A stretch of 12,768 bases of DNA from an uncultured Desulfovibrio sp. GTDB taxonomy: Bacteria; Desulfobacterota; Desulfovibrionia; Desulfovibrionales; Desulfovibrionaceae. Below, in pieces: positions 5,989-12,768 of this stretch. Under the pieces are notes generated by a model. It saw only the letters and a program-made list of their open reading frames with translations, made no database searches and was not told where the DNA came from. Where the stretch lies: NCBI GenBank assembly GCA_900541395.1, contig UQJT01000055.1, forward strand, positions 1-12,768, given 5' to 3'. Each line of letters starts with the position of its first letter. Position 1 is the first letter of the stretch. A program made the position numbers and the translations under genes.

Positions 5989-6293
5989 GGCATACTCCTA
6001 TATGACATTGTTTAACTTTTAAATTTCACCAAGTCGGACACGATGATCCATCGCTTGAATTTTCGGCGGCAGGCGAGGCCGGGCCGCCCACGAATTGCGG
6101 CGGCTTCGGAGGCCTTCGGCCGTTGGCGTGAACCATCTTACGAATGAAGACGATAAAGACGAATCTCGCTTCACTCGATTCCGTTCGCCATTTCAATCGG
6201 AAATCGCTCTGACGTTCGGGGCGCCCGATGCCCGCGCGGCGAGAATCCTCCTTTTCGGAGGAACGCACCGGACGCGCCGGGCTTCGCTCGATG
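5989..6293. other. Intergenic region between two small secreted-protein genes
   Basis: These 305 bp contain an AT-rich stretch at 5989-6030, which probably holds the promoter of the downstream minus-strand gene, and a short TCCTCC/GGAGGA hairpin at about 6246-6262 with no T run. I see no clear terminator for the gene ending at 6294. A GTG-started 80-codon frame on the minus strand (6026-6268) has no ribosome-binding site and is not called. Confidence 0.5.
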
Positions 6294-6779
6294 TTACAAA
6301 TGGAATACGTCGATCAGCAGAGCGTTTTCCACGCCGTTACGGGCGGGCCATACCCGGGCGCGCACGCGGTCGCCCTTCTTCAGGTCGCCTATGCCCTTCT
6401 TGGATTCCCAGGTAAAGACGTCGGCATACACGTTTTCCATGATCGTATTGTCGTCGACCTTGATCCTGGCCAAGGTGCCGTCCTTGCGCTTCAGTTCGAA
6501 GGTGCCGGTTTTGGCATCGACGTTTTCCACGGTGCCCCGCTCCACCAGCATGAGCGGAAAGGAAACGACGATTTCCTCGGTGGGGGGCAGGATGGTCAGG
6601 GTGGTCTGTTCCGCGGCCTGGGGAATATCGGCCTTGGCGGCGGGGGCTTTGGCGGCCGGGACGTCGGCCTTCACGGCCGGGACGGGTTTGGCGGGGGCGT
6701 CAGCGGCGGGCGAAAGGGTCGGAACGCACAGCAGGCACAGGCCGAGGACCAGGCCCGACAAGATGTTTTGGGAACGCAT
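6294..6779 (-). CDS. Small secreted protein with Ala/Pro/Lys linker, OB-fold-like
   Basis: A 161-residue exported protein of unknown function. After a signal peptide (MRSQNILSGLVLGLCLLCVPTLSPA, cleavage before AD) comes a low-complexity linker with near repeats of PAxKADxPAAK (about 27-56). A C-terminal beta domain follows: VERGTVENVDAKTGTFELKRKDGTLARIKVDDNTIMENV, then IGDLKKGDRVRARVW. This domain matches the product of 5617-5988 segment by segment, so the two are probably paralogs. The linker may let the domain reach through the periplasm. The ATG at 6777-6779 follows AGAGGA on the minus strand. It starts 9 bp after the aminotransferase stop codon and is therefore probably co-transcribed with it, although no functional link is evident. 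Confidence 0.82.
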   Translation of the reverse strand: MRSQNILSGLVLGLCLLCVPTLSPAADAPAKPVPAVKADVPAAKAPAAKADIPQAAEQTTLTILPPTEEIVVSFPLMLVERGTVENVDAKTGTFELKRKDGTLARIKVDDNTIMENVYADVFTWESKKGIGDLKKGDRVRARVWPARNGVENALLIDVFHL

Positions 6780-6788
6780 GGCTTCCTC

Positions 6789-7745
6789 TCATGGTTGGAA
6801 CTCCGAAAACGGCGTTCCGCCGGCCAGAAGAGCGGCGTGCAGTTCCTGACGGAGCCTGCATGCCAGGGGGCCGGGACGGCCGTTTCCGATGGGTTGCCCC
6901 TCGTAATGCGTGACGGCCACGCACTCGGGCGTAGTTCCCAGTACCAGGATTTCGGAAGCCGCGTACAGGATATCTTCCCTGATGTCGGTGAGTATCACCG
7001 GCATGAAGGTCTTGGCCAGTTCCACGGCCAGCAGGGCCGTGGTGCCCGGCAGAGAATGGCGGAACGGAGGCAGCAACAGGCGGCCCTCGCCATCCGCCAC
7101 AGCCACATTGGCCACGGCGGCCTCGGCCAGGCAACCGGCCTCGTCAAAAGAAAAACTGACGTCCACGCCCCGGCGCGCGGCCTCCTGAGCCATAAGCACG
7201 TTGGGCAAATAGTTGGTGGACTTGATCCGGGCCAGATACGGCTGCTTGGCGGGCACGGCGCTGCGGCAGGCGGTGAGTCCTTTTTCCCAATAGCTTTCCG
7301 GCAAGGGGCGGTTGCGGGTCGCTACCACGAACAGGCTGCTCTGCGGGCATTCGCGCGGGTCCACGCCCAGACCGCCGCCGCCCCGGCCGAGCAGCAGCTT
7401 GAGCCCGCCGTCGGGCGTCCCCGCCGCGCGGGCCACTTCCAGCAGTATGGTTCTTATTTCTTCCCACGGGCAGGGCGGCGTCAGGCCGATGACGGCGGAG
7501 GAATCCTTCAGCCGGGCGATATGCGCATCCAGTTGCAGGATGCGCCCTTCGGCCATGCGAAGGCTTTCGAACACTCCGTCGCCCCGGTGCACCAGATGAT
7601 CGTCCAGAGGCGCCAGCATCAGTTTGGGCTCGCGGCAGATTGCCCCCATGCGATGCTCGTAAAACGCCAACACGTTGTCCGTGCCCGGCCGGGGCGTTTC
7701 CCGCAGCCGCGCCACCCAGCCTTCCGCGTCCAGTTCCTGAATCAT
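6789..7745 (-). CDS. Class IV PLP-dependent aminotransferase (BCAT/D-AAT/ADC lyase superfamily)
   Basis: A 318-residue cytoplasmic fold-type IV PLP enzyme. Family blocks are in order: LDDHLVHRGDGVFESLRMAEGRI (48-69), LQLDAHIARLKDSSAVIGL (70-88), the PLP lysine in RIKSTNYLPNVLM (K175), CLAEAAVANVA with E208 expected to pair with the pyridine nitrogen, SLPGTT (231-236) for the phosphate, and PIGNGRPGPLACRL near the end. The best guess is a branched-chain amino acid or D-amino acid aminotransferase-like activity; aminodeoxychorismate lyase cannot be excluded. The first 35 residues before the core are longer than in minimal members. AGGGA lies 6 nt before the ATG. It is 67 bp downstream of asd and 9 bp upstream of the small secreted protein gene, all on the minus strand, suggesting one operon with an amino acid metabolism theme. 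Confidence 0.9.
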   Translation of the reverse strand: MIQELDAEGWVARLRETPRPGTDNVLAFYEHRMGAICREPKLMLAPLDDHLVHRGDGVFESLRMAEGRILQLDAHIARLKDSSAVIGLTPPCPWEEIRTILLEVARAAGTPDGGLKLLLGRGGGGLGVDPRECPQSSLFVVATRNRPLPESYWEKGLTACRSAVPAKQPYLARIKSTNYLPNVLMAQEAARRGVDVSFSFDEAGCLAEAAVANVAVADGEGRLLLPPFRHSLPGTTALLAVELAKTFMPVILTDIREDILYAASEILVLGTTPECVAVTHYEGQPIGNGRPGPLACRLRQELHAALLAGGTPFSEFQP

Positions 7746-7812
7746 GGAGTCCCTTTACCCGCTTTGCGCCCGGCGTCATGCGCGAGGAGGCCGTCAGCCC
7801 CCCCGCCTCGCA

Positions 7813-8859
7813 CTACTTCAAAAACAAATTCGGCGCGCGCACCGCGATCAGGTCGCGTTCCATCAGCTCCTCGGCGATCTGCACGGCGTTGAGAGCCGCG
7901 CCCTTGCGCACGTTGTCGGCCACTACCCATAGATTGAGGCCGTTGGGGACGGTTTCGTCCTCGCGGATGCGGCCCACAAACACCGCGTCCTCGCCCGCGG
8001 CGTCCACAGGCATGGGATACATATTCTGAGCGGGATTGTCGTACACCTGCACCCCCGGCGCGGTGGCCAGCACGGCGCGGGCTTCGCGGGCGGTCAGCTT
8101 TTTCACCGTTTCGATGTTGATCGATTCGGAATGCCCGTAGAACACGGGGACGCGCACACAGGTGGCGGTCACGCGGATATCCGGGTCCTCCATAATTTTG
8201 GCGGTTTCCAGAACCATCTTCATCTCTTCCTTGGTGTATTCGTTGTCCAGAAAGACGTCGATGTGAGGCAGGCAGTTGAAGGCGATGCGATGGGGATAGG
8301 CCTTGATTTCCGGTTCACGGCCGTTGAACAGATGGCGCACCTGGCTTTCCAGCTCGGCGACGCCCTTCTGGCCCGTGCCGCTTACGGCCTGGTAAGTGGA
8401 CACCACCACGCGCCGAATAACGGCGGCGGCGTGCAGAGGCTTCAGGGCCACCACCATCTGAATGGTGGAGCAATTGGGATTGGCGATGATGCCGTTGTGT
8501 TCCTCCAGAGCGTGGGGATTCACCTCGGGCACCACCAGAGGGCAACGCTCGTCCATACGCCAGGCGCTGGAGTTGTCCACCACCACGCAGCCCGAAGCCA
8601 CGGCATGGGGTGCATATTCCAGCGAGGTGGCGCCACCCGCCGAAAACAGGGCCAGGTCCACGCCCCGGAAGGATTCCCTGGTCATTTCCTGCACCACCAA
8701 TTCGTCATCCCCGTAGGGCACCTTGTTGCCGGCCGAACGAGACGACGCAAGCGCCACCACCGAAGTGGCGGGAAAATTCCGCTCGGCCAGAACGTTCAGC
8801 ATTTCGCGCCCGACGGCGCCTGTGGCGCCCGCGACGGCCACGACCAGAGAATTGCTCAT
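7813..8859 (-). CDS. asd: Aspartate-semialdehyde dehydrogenase
   Basis: A 348-residue cytoplasmic enzyme that reduces L-aspartyl-4-phosphate with NADPH to aspartate semialdehyde, the branch point to lysine/diaminopimelate, threonine and methionine. The NADP loop is VAGATGAVGREML (9-21), the phosphate-binding arginine lies in SSAWRMDE, the catalytic cysteine is C130 in NPNCSTIQ, and RVPVFYGHSESI (236-247) contains the acid/base H243. Spacing and length fit the short bacterial form (Gram-positive-like) rather than the E. coli type. The start at 8859 is chosen because AGGAGA (8865-8870) sits 5 nt upstream and homology begins at MSNSLVVAV; the frame extends 27 codons further up, without support. 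A perfect minus-strand TTGACA occurs at 8954-8959 but lacks a good -10. It is the first gene of a likely operon with the aminotransferase and the 6294-6779 gene. Confidence 0.97.
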   Translation of the reverse strand: MSNSLVVAVAGATGAVGREMLNVLAERNFPATSVVALASSRSAGNKVPYGDDELVVQEMTRESFRGVDLALFSAGGATSLEYAPHAVASGCVVVDNSSAWRMDERCPLVVPEVNPHALEEHNGIIANPNCSTIQMVVALKPLHAAAVIRRVVVSTYQAVSGTGQKGVAELESQVRHLFNGREPEIKAYPHRIAFNCLPHIDVFLDNEYTKEEMKMVLETAKIMEDPDIRVTATCVRVPVFYGHSESINIETVKKLTAREARAVLATAPGVQVYDNPAQNMYPMPVDAAGEDAVFVGRIREDETVPNGLNLWVVADNVRKGAALNAVQIAEELMERDLIAVRAPNLFLK

Positions 8860-9071
8860 AACGATCTCCTGTAAACGAATGCGGCCCCGAGTCAGGGCCG
8901 TTTGGTAGGCACACAAGGCGATATCGCGTTTTCTTTGCATCGCTCCATGCCGCTGTCAAGCCATGCGCCCTTTTTCCCGTCCCGACGGTGTCGGGCGGGC
9001 CCGCCCCGGTCTCAGCCGTTCTCCGGCGGCGGTCGGCCGGACTTCGCTCGAATGCGCCTCGTATTTTTTTC

Positions 9072-9100
9072 TTTTCAGCCCCCCGCCGGGGGGTTAGACT
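9072..9100 (+). promoter_or_regulatory. Candidate promoter of the hybrid kinase gene
   Basis: TTTTCA (9072-9077) and TAGACT (9095-9100) are 17 bp apart, each 4/6 to sigma-70 consensus. The spacer consists almost wholly of a perfect palindrome: six C, GCC, six G (9079-9093). A start near 9107 would give a leader of about 74 nt. Confidence 0.38.
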
Positions 9101-9139
9101 ACCGCCGCGTGTCGTCGGCAAACGCTTGGCGCATCGTCG

Positions 9140-9173
9140 GGCTTTGCTTCAAAAAAGGCGAAGCCGAAGGAGA
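9140..9173 (+). promoter_or_regulatory. Leader hairpin and Shine-Dalgarno of the hybrid kinase gene
   Basis: GGCTTTGC (9140-9147) can pair with GCGAAGCC (9158-9165), an 8-bp stem with one G-U pair and an A-rich loop. It ends one base before the Shine-Dalgarno AAGGAGA (9167-9173), which is 7 nt from the ATG at 9181. The ribosome-binding site decides the start. The hairpin could modulate its access, which is inference. Confidence 0.6.
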
Positions 9174-9180
9174 AACATCA

Positions 9181-12100
9181 ATGACGCCCGACCTGCAACG
9201 CGAAGTGGAAAGCTTCGCCTCGACCATACTGCGCCGCTATTTCTGCGACAGCGATGTGGAATTTCTTATTTCCACCTTTGAATCCGATATTGTGTGGTTG
9301 GGCGGAGGGGAAGCCATGCAGGCCGAGGGCGCCGAGGAAGTGGCGCGCTTTTTCCGCGTAGGCGCCGAAAACATGCTGACCTGCCGCATGTGGGACGAAC
9401 GTTACGTGACTCGCGAACTGGCGCCGGGCGTCTACCTGTGCGAGGGCACCAGCCGCCTGGAATCCGTAGCCCCCGGCACCGCGCTGACCATGCTGCAACG
9501 CATTACCTTCGTGTTCCGCCGGGACAAGCACGGCGCGCTGAAAATTGTCCACATTCACAATTCCATGCCGTTCGACGCGCTCAAGTCCGACGAACTCTTC
9601 CCCATGACAACGGCTAAAGAAGCCTTTCGCCGTCTGCAGGAGCAACTTTCCCGCCAGAATCGGCAAATCGAACTCATGCTGTCCCAGTTGCCCGGCGGCC
9701 TGATGATCTGCCGCTCCGACGAGCACTTCACCACCAAATGGCTCAGCCCCGGCCTTTACCGCCTGTTGGGCTATAAAAGCCCCGAGGAATACGGCGAGGC
9801 ATGCTCCGGCTGCTGCCGGGGTTTCATTCTGCCCGAAGACTACGATCTTATGTGGAACCAGGTGACGCAAGCCCTGGCGCACGGGGACTCCTACAGTGTG
9901 GAATACCGCGTGCGCCGCAAGGACGGTTCCGTGCTGTGGGTCATGGACATCGGTCAGTATTTTGTGGACGAGGACGGCGAGGGCGCCGTGACCTGCCTTA
10001 TCACCGACATCACCAAACGGATGGAGCGCGAACAGACCATCCGCATCGCTCACGAGGAAATCGCCCGGCAGGCGGCTTTTTTATCCCAGTTATATAATAC
10101 GGTGCCGTGCGGGATCGTGCAGTTTGTTCTGGACCCCGAACCGCGCATCGTATCCATCAATCCCCAGGCGCTCAAGATTTACGACTACAGCCCCGAAGAG
10201 GCAGAAACCGGGCCCGGCGATCCCTTTTTCCGGGTCATGGAGGCGGATATGGCGTGGGTGCGCGGCCTGACCGACCGCCTCGTTCGAGAAGGCGGCCGGG
10301 TCGTGTATGAACGACGTTTCCGGCTTGAAGACGGCTCGTCCCGCTGGCTCAACGTCATTATGGAACATCTGGTCAATGCCGACGGCATCCAGGTCGTCCA
10401 GGCCCTGTTCACCGACATCACGGAAAAGAAAAAATCCCAACTTGAACACGAGCGGGAACAGCTCCGCAAGCAACGCTCCCTGCAGGCGGCCGTGTGTTCG
10501 GCCTATCCCCTGATCATCCATTTCAACCTGACCCGCAACAGCTATGAAAGCTTCAGCGCCCGCGGCTATGTGGCCGAACTGCTTCCCCAGGGGAATTACG
10601 CTGAACTGATGAAACGCAGCGCTCAATACGTGGACCCCGCCTATCAGGAGGATTTTCTTCGCTCCTTCGCCCCGGAGGAGATGGAGCGGCGCTTCGCGGC
10701 GGGCGAACAGGAAATTTATCAGGAGTATCGCCGATTGGGCGACGACGGCGCCTGGCACTGGGTCGCCGCCCAATGCATACGGGTGGACAACCCCGACGGC
10801 GCCGACATCCTGGGCATCATGATGCTCAAAGTGCTGGACGAACAGCAGGCCGAAAAAAAACGCCAGGAACAGCTCATGCGCGACGCCCTGGCCGCCGCCC
10901 AGGCGGCCAACCGGGCCAAGTCCGACTTTTTGTCCCGCATGAGTCATGACATCCGTACCCCCATGAACGCCATTATCGGCATGAGCGCCATAGGCCAGCT
11001 CAAGCTCGACGAGCGCGACGCCGTGCGTAACTGCTTTACCAAAATCGATGCTTCATGCCGTTACCTGCTGTCGCTGATCAACGACATTCTCGACATGTCC
11101 CGCATTGAAAGCGGGAAAATAGCGCTGACCAACGCCCGCTTCGATCTGGCGGATCTTGTCAACCAGGTGGATGCCATCATCGTGCCCCAGGCCGAGGCGG
11201 CGGGCATAGATTACGAGGTGTATCACAACACGCCGCTGGAAGCCGCTTATATAGGCGACGCGTTGCGCCTCAACCAGATTCTCATGAATCTGCTGGCCAA
11301 CGCCCTCAAATTCACCCCGGCAGGAGGCAATATTTCCGTCCATATTCGCGAACTGCGCCGGACCAACGGATTCGCCCACATGGAATTCACCATCCGCGAC
11401 AGCGGCATAGGCATGTCCTCCGAATTTATGCGCCGCATCTTCCAGCCCTTCGAGCAGGAAAATGCGGATATGGCCCGCAACAAGGCGGGCAGCGGGTTGG
11501 GGCTTTCCATCGTCTATAATCTCGTTCATATCATGGGGGGAAGCATCCAGGTCCACAGCAAGCAGGGCCAAGGCTCGGAATTCATCGTGACCGTTCCCCT
11601 CGGCCTGGCGGAGGACGACGAGGAACGCGAAAATCTGCGCAAATCGCAAAATCTGCTGACCGGGCTCAAGGTGCTGGTGGTGGACGACGACGCCCTGGTG
11701 GGCGAGCAGGCGAGCGTCATTATGCGCGGCATAGGCGCGGAGTGTCGCTGGGTGGAATCGGGTTTCATGGCGGTGGAAGCCGTCCGGGAGGCCCTCAAAC
11801 AGCGTTTTCACTACGACGTGGCGCTCATCGACTGGAAAATGCCCGATATGGACGGAGTGGAAACCACCCGTCGCCTCCGCAAGCTGGTGGGACCGGAAAC
11901 CACCATCATCATTATCACCGCCTATGACTGGAGCGCCATCGAAGCCGAAGCGCGGGAGGCGGGAGCAGACGCCTTCATCGCCAAGCCTCTGTTCCCTTCC
12001 ACCCTCTGCAAAACTTTTGCCTCGCTGTATGCGGATCGCCGCCAGGCCGTCTCCGACGACCAAGTCGCGCTTCCGGCCGGTTCGCGCCTGTTGTTGGTTG

Positions 12101-12453
12101 AAGACAACGCGCTCAACCTGGAAATCGCCAAGAGTCTGCTGGAAATGCACGGTCTGACGGTGGATACGGCGGAAAACGGACTGGAAGCCGTGCGGACCTT
12201 TGAAAAGGCGGAGGAAGGCCGTTATCAAGCCATCCTCATGGATATCCGCATGCCGATCATGGACGGCTTGGACGCCACCCGGGCCATACGCGCGCTGACG
12301 AGACCCGACGCCGTTTCCGTACCCATCATCGCCATGACCGCCAATGCCTTCGATGAAGACAAACCCCTGGCCGAAGCGGCCGGAATGAACGCCTATCTGG
12401 TCAAGCCCCTGGACATGGATGTTATGTTCGCCACCTTGCGGGAGTGGCTGTAG
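9181..12453 (+). CDS. Soluble hybrid histidine kinase: NTF2-like, three PAS-like, HisKA, HATPase, two receivers
   Basis: A 1090-residue cytoplasmic hybrid sensor kinase with no membrane segment. Residues 1-140 look like a SnoaL/NTF2-like domain (VEFLISTFESDIVWLGGGE ... LTMLQRITFVFRRD). PAS 1 spans about 162-280, PAS 2 about 300-415, and a third PAS-like domain about 430-555, each ending in a coiled linker. HisKA has the phospho-acceptor H589 in RMSHDIRTPMN. The ATPase has the N-box with N703 and N707, G1 DSGIGM (740-745) and G2 GSGLGL (770-775). REC1 has D884 with D835/D836, T913 and K935. REC2 has D1021 with D975, T1053 and K1075. All key residues are present, so kinase and both receivers should be active. 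No HPt domain is present; relay must go elsewhere. The frame is open back to 8902, but the Shine-Dalgarno supports 9181. There is no linked response regulator, and signal and target are unknown. Confidence 0.95.
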   Translation: MTPDLQREVESFASTILRRYFCDSDVEFLISTFESDIVWLGGGEAMQAEGAEEVARFFRVGAENMLTCRMWDERYVTRELAPGVYLCEGTSRLESVAPGTALTMLQRITFVFRRDKHGALKIVHIHNSMPFDALKSDELFPMTTAKEAFRRLQEQLSRQNRQIELMLSQLPGGLMICRSDEHFTTKWLSPGLYRLLGYKSPEEYGEACSGCCRGFILPEDYDLMWNQVTQALAHGDSYSVEYRVRRKDGSVLWVMDIGQYFVDEDGEGAVTCLITDITKRMEREQTIRIAHEEIARQAAFLSQLYNTVPCGIVQFVLDPEPRIVSINPQALKIYDYSPEEAETGPGDPFFRVMEADMAWVRGLTDRLVREGGRVVYERRFRLEDGSSRWLNVIMEHLVNADGIQVVQALFTDITEKKKSQLEHEREQLRKQRSLQAAVCSAYPLIIHFNLTRNSYESFSARGYVAELLPQGNYAELMKRSAQYVDPAYQEDFLRSFAPEEMERRFAAGEQEIYQEYRRLGDDGAWHWVAAQCIRVDNPDGADILGIMMLKVLDEQQAEKKRQEQLMRDALAAAQAANRAKSDFLSRMSHDIRTPMNAIIGMSAIGQLKLDERDAVRNCFTKIDASCRYLLSLINDILDMSRIESGKIALTNARFDLADLVNQVDAIIVPQAEAAGIDYEVYHNTPLEAAYIGDALRLNQILMNLLANALKFTPAGGNISVHIRELRRTNGFAHMEFTIRDSGIGMSSEFMRRIFQPFEQENADMARNKAGSGLGLSIVYNLVHIMGGSIQVHSKQGQGSEFIVTVPLGLAEDDEERENLRKSQNLLTGLKVLVVDDDALVGEQASVIMRGIGAECRWVESGFMAVEAVREALKQRFHYDVALIDWKMPDMDGVETTRRLRKLVGPETTIIIITAYDWSAIEAEAREAGADAFIAKPLFPSTLCKTFASLYADRRQAVSDDQVALPAGSRLLLVEDNALNLEIAKSLLEMHGLTVDTAENGLEAVRTFEKAEEGRYQAILMDIRMPIMDGLDATRAIRALTRPDAVSVPIIAMTANAFDEDKPLAEAAGMNAYLVKPLDMDVMFATLREWL

Positions 12454-12768
12454 CGCGGCGGGACGCCGCCAGGCACGCTTTACCGGCCCGAGGAGGGGCA
12501 GGTTTTTCTTTCCTTTACCCTGCGCCCTCCGGGCGGGGCAAGCGAGGGGCACGCCCAAGCCCCACGTCATGTTTCCACCCTTCCCGCCGTACGGCCCGGC
12601 CGAAGGTTTGGGGGTTCTCAGGTCGCGCCCGCCCCCGGCAATCCCTCCGGCGGCGGGCCGGGGTACACACGAAAGGGGAGCTCCCTTGTCCTGACTTCAT
12701 GCCGCCCCGCATACGGGGATGGATGTGTGCGCCCGCCTGTTCCGAAAGCGAAGCTTTTGTTGGAACAG
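12454..12768. other. Non-coding right end of the window
   Basis: These 315 bp are very GC-rich in their first two thirds and hold no convincing gene on either strand. Besides the terminator there are a CCCCG/CGGGG hairpin (12705-12718) and, at the edge, a stem-loop with arms CTGTTCC (12737-12743) and GGAACAG (12762-12768). The last one may be the start of a repeat or a terminator for a gene beyond the window. Confidence 0.5.
12483..12510 (+). terminator. Probable intrinsic terminator of the hybrid kinase gene
   Basis: Thirty bases after the stop codon, CC.GCCC pairs with GGGC.GG (12483-12489 with 12496-12502, one mismatch), immediately followed by TTTTTCTTT. The stem is short, so strength is moderate. 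A GC hairpin GCGGCG/CGCCGC (12455-12469) directly after the stop codon has no T run. Confidence 0.45.

Larger units (their letters stand above)
8860..9180. other. Intergenic region between asd and the hybrid kinase gene
   Basis: A divergent 321-bp spacer without a convincing gene. It contains a 10-bp palindrome GCGATATCGC (8918-8927), a CCCGAC/GTCGGG hairpin (8981-8995) overlapping a perfect 14-bp palindrome (8993-9006), a T-rich run (9064-9075), and the C6-GCC-G6 palindrome that falls inside the candidate kinase promoter. An 8-bp hairpin just before the kinase Shine-Dalgarno is listed separately. Confidence 0.6.

Noticed and set aside
6026..6268. 80-codon minus-strand frame between the two secreted-protein genes
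   Set aside because: It starts with GTG without a usable Shine-Dalgarno, has no recognisable domain, and ends inside the probable promoter of the next gene.
8860..8940. 27-codon N-terminal extension of asd
   Set aside because: Homology starts at MSNSLVVAV, and AGGAGA precedes that ATG by 5 nt.
8902..9180. Upstream extension of the kinase frame by 93 codons
   Set aside because: No ribosome-binding site at 8902 and low-complexity translation, whereas AAGGAGA sits 7 nt before the ATG at 9181.
11053..12570. 505-codon minus-strand frame opposite the kinase
   Set aside because: Antisense shadow of HATPase and receiver domains in GC-rich DNA; composition and lack of motifs argue against a gene.
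12419..12712. Small frames at the right end on both strands
   Set aside because: Pro/Arg/Gly-rich, no ribosome-binding site, overlapping hairpins and the probable terminator.

Overview
The window is about 12.8 kb of GC-rich bacterial chromosome. Protein content suggests a member of the Desulfovibrionaceae, possibly a gut Desulfovibrio: a type I-C CRISPR repeat, a polar amino acid ABC permease/binding-protein pair, short-type Asd, small secreted OB-like proteins and a long soluble multi-PAS hybrid histidine kinase. This is inference from gene character; no rRNA or tRNA is present to confirm it.

Layout, left to right. (1) 1-387: the trailer end of a type I-C CRISPR array, with five intact 32-bp repeats and a degenerate last repeat. 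The leader and cas genes lie beyond the left edge. (2) 388-2732: two tandem minus-strand terminators, then a minus-strand unit of a periplasmic amino-acid-binding protein (promoter about 2600-2630) and its permease, separated by an intrinsic terminator. No ATPase gene is present. (3) 2733-5387: two divergent glycosyltransferases, GT-B/GT4-like on minus and GT2 on plus, sharing a 279-bp intergenic region with promoter-like sequences for both. (4) 5388-5621: a minus-strand terminator and a 145-bp MITE-like element with imperfect 19-bp terminal inverted repeats and TA duplications, inserted into the stop codon of the next gene. (5) 5617-8859: minus-strand genes. asd, a class IV aminotransferase and a small secreted protein look like one operon; a second secreted protein, apparently a paralog of the first, follows after 305 bp. 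(6) 9181-12453: a plus-strand 1090-residue cytoplasmic hybrid histidine kinase (NTF2-like domain, three PAS-like domains, HisKA, HATPase, two receivers). (7) 12454-12768: non-coding, with a probable terminator and hairpins.

The strongest unusual observations are these. One CRISPR spacer reads, on its reverse strand, as the conserved TWCxGHxL motif of topoisomerase III, with the expected TTC PAM falling on the conserved Glu codon. The MITE-like insertion turned a TAA stop into TAG and separated a gene from its terminator. The permease carries an apparently duplicated N-terminal membrane segment. The GT4-like enzyme lacks both canonical glutamates. Most of the other genes are ordinary metabolic or envelope genes, and I do not see a complete new multi-gene system here.
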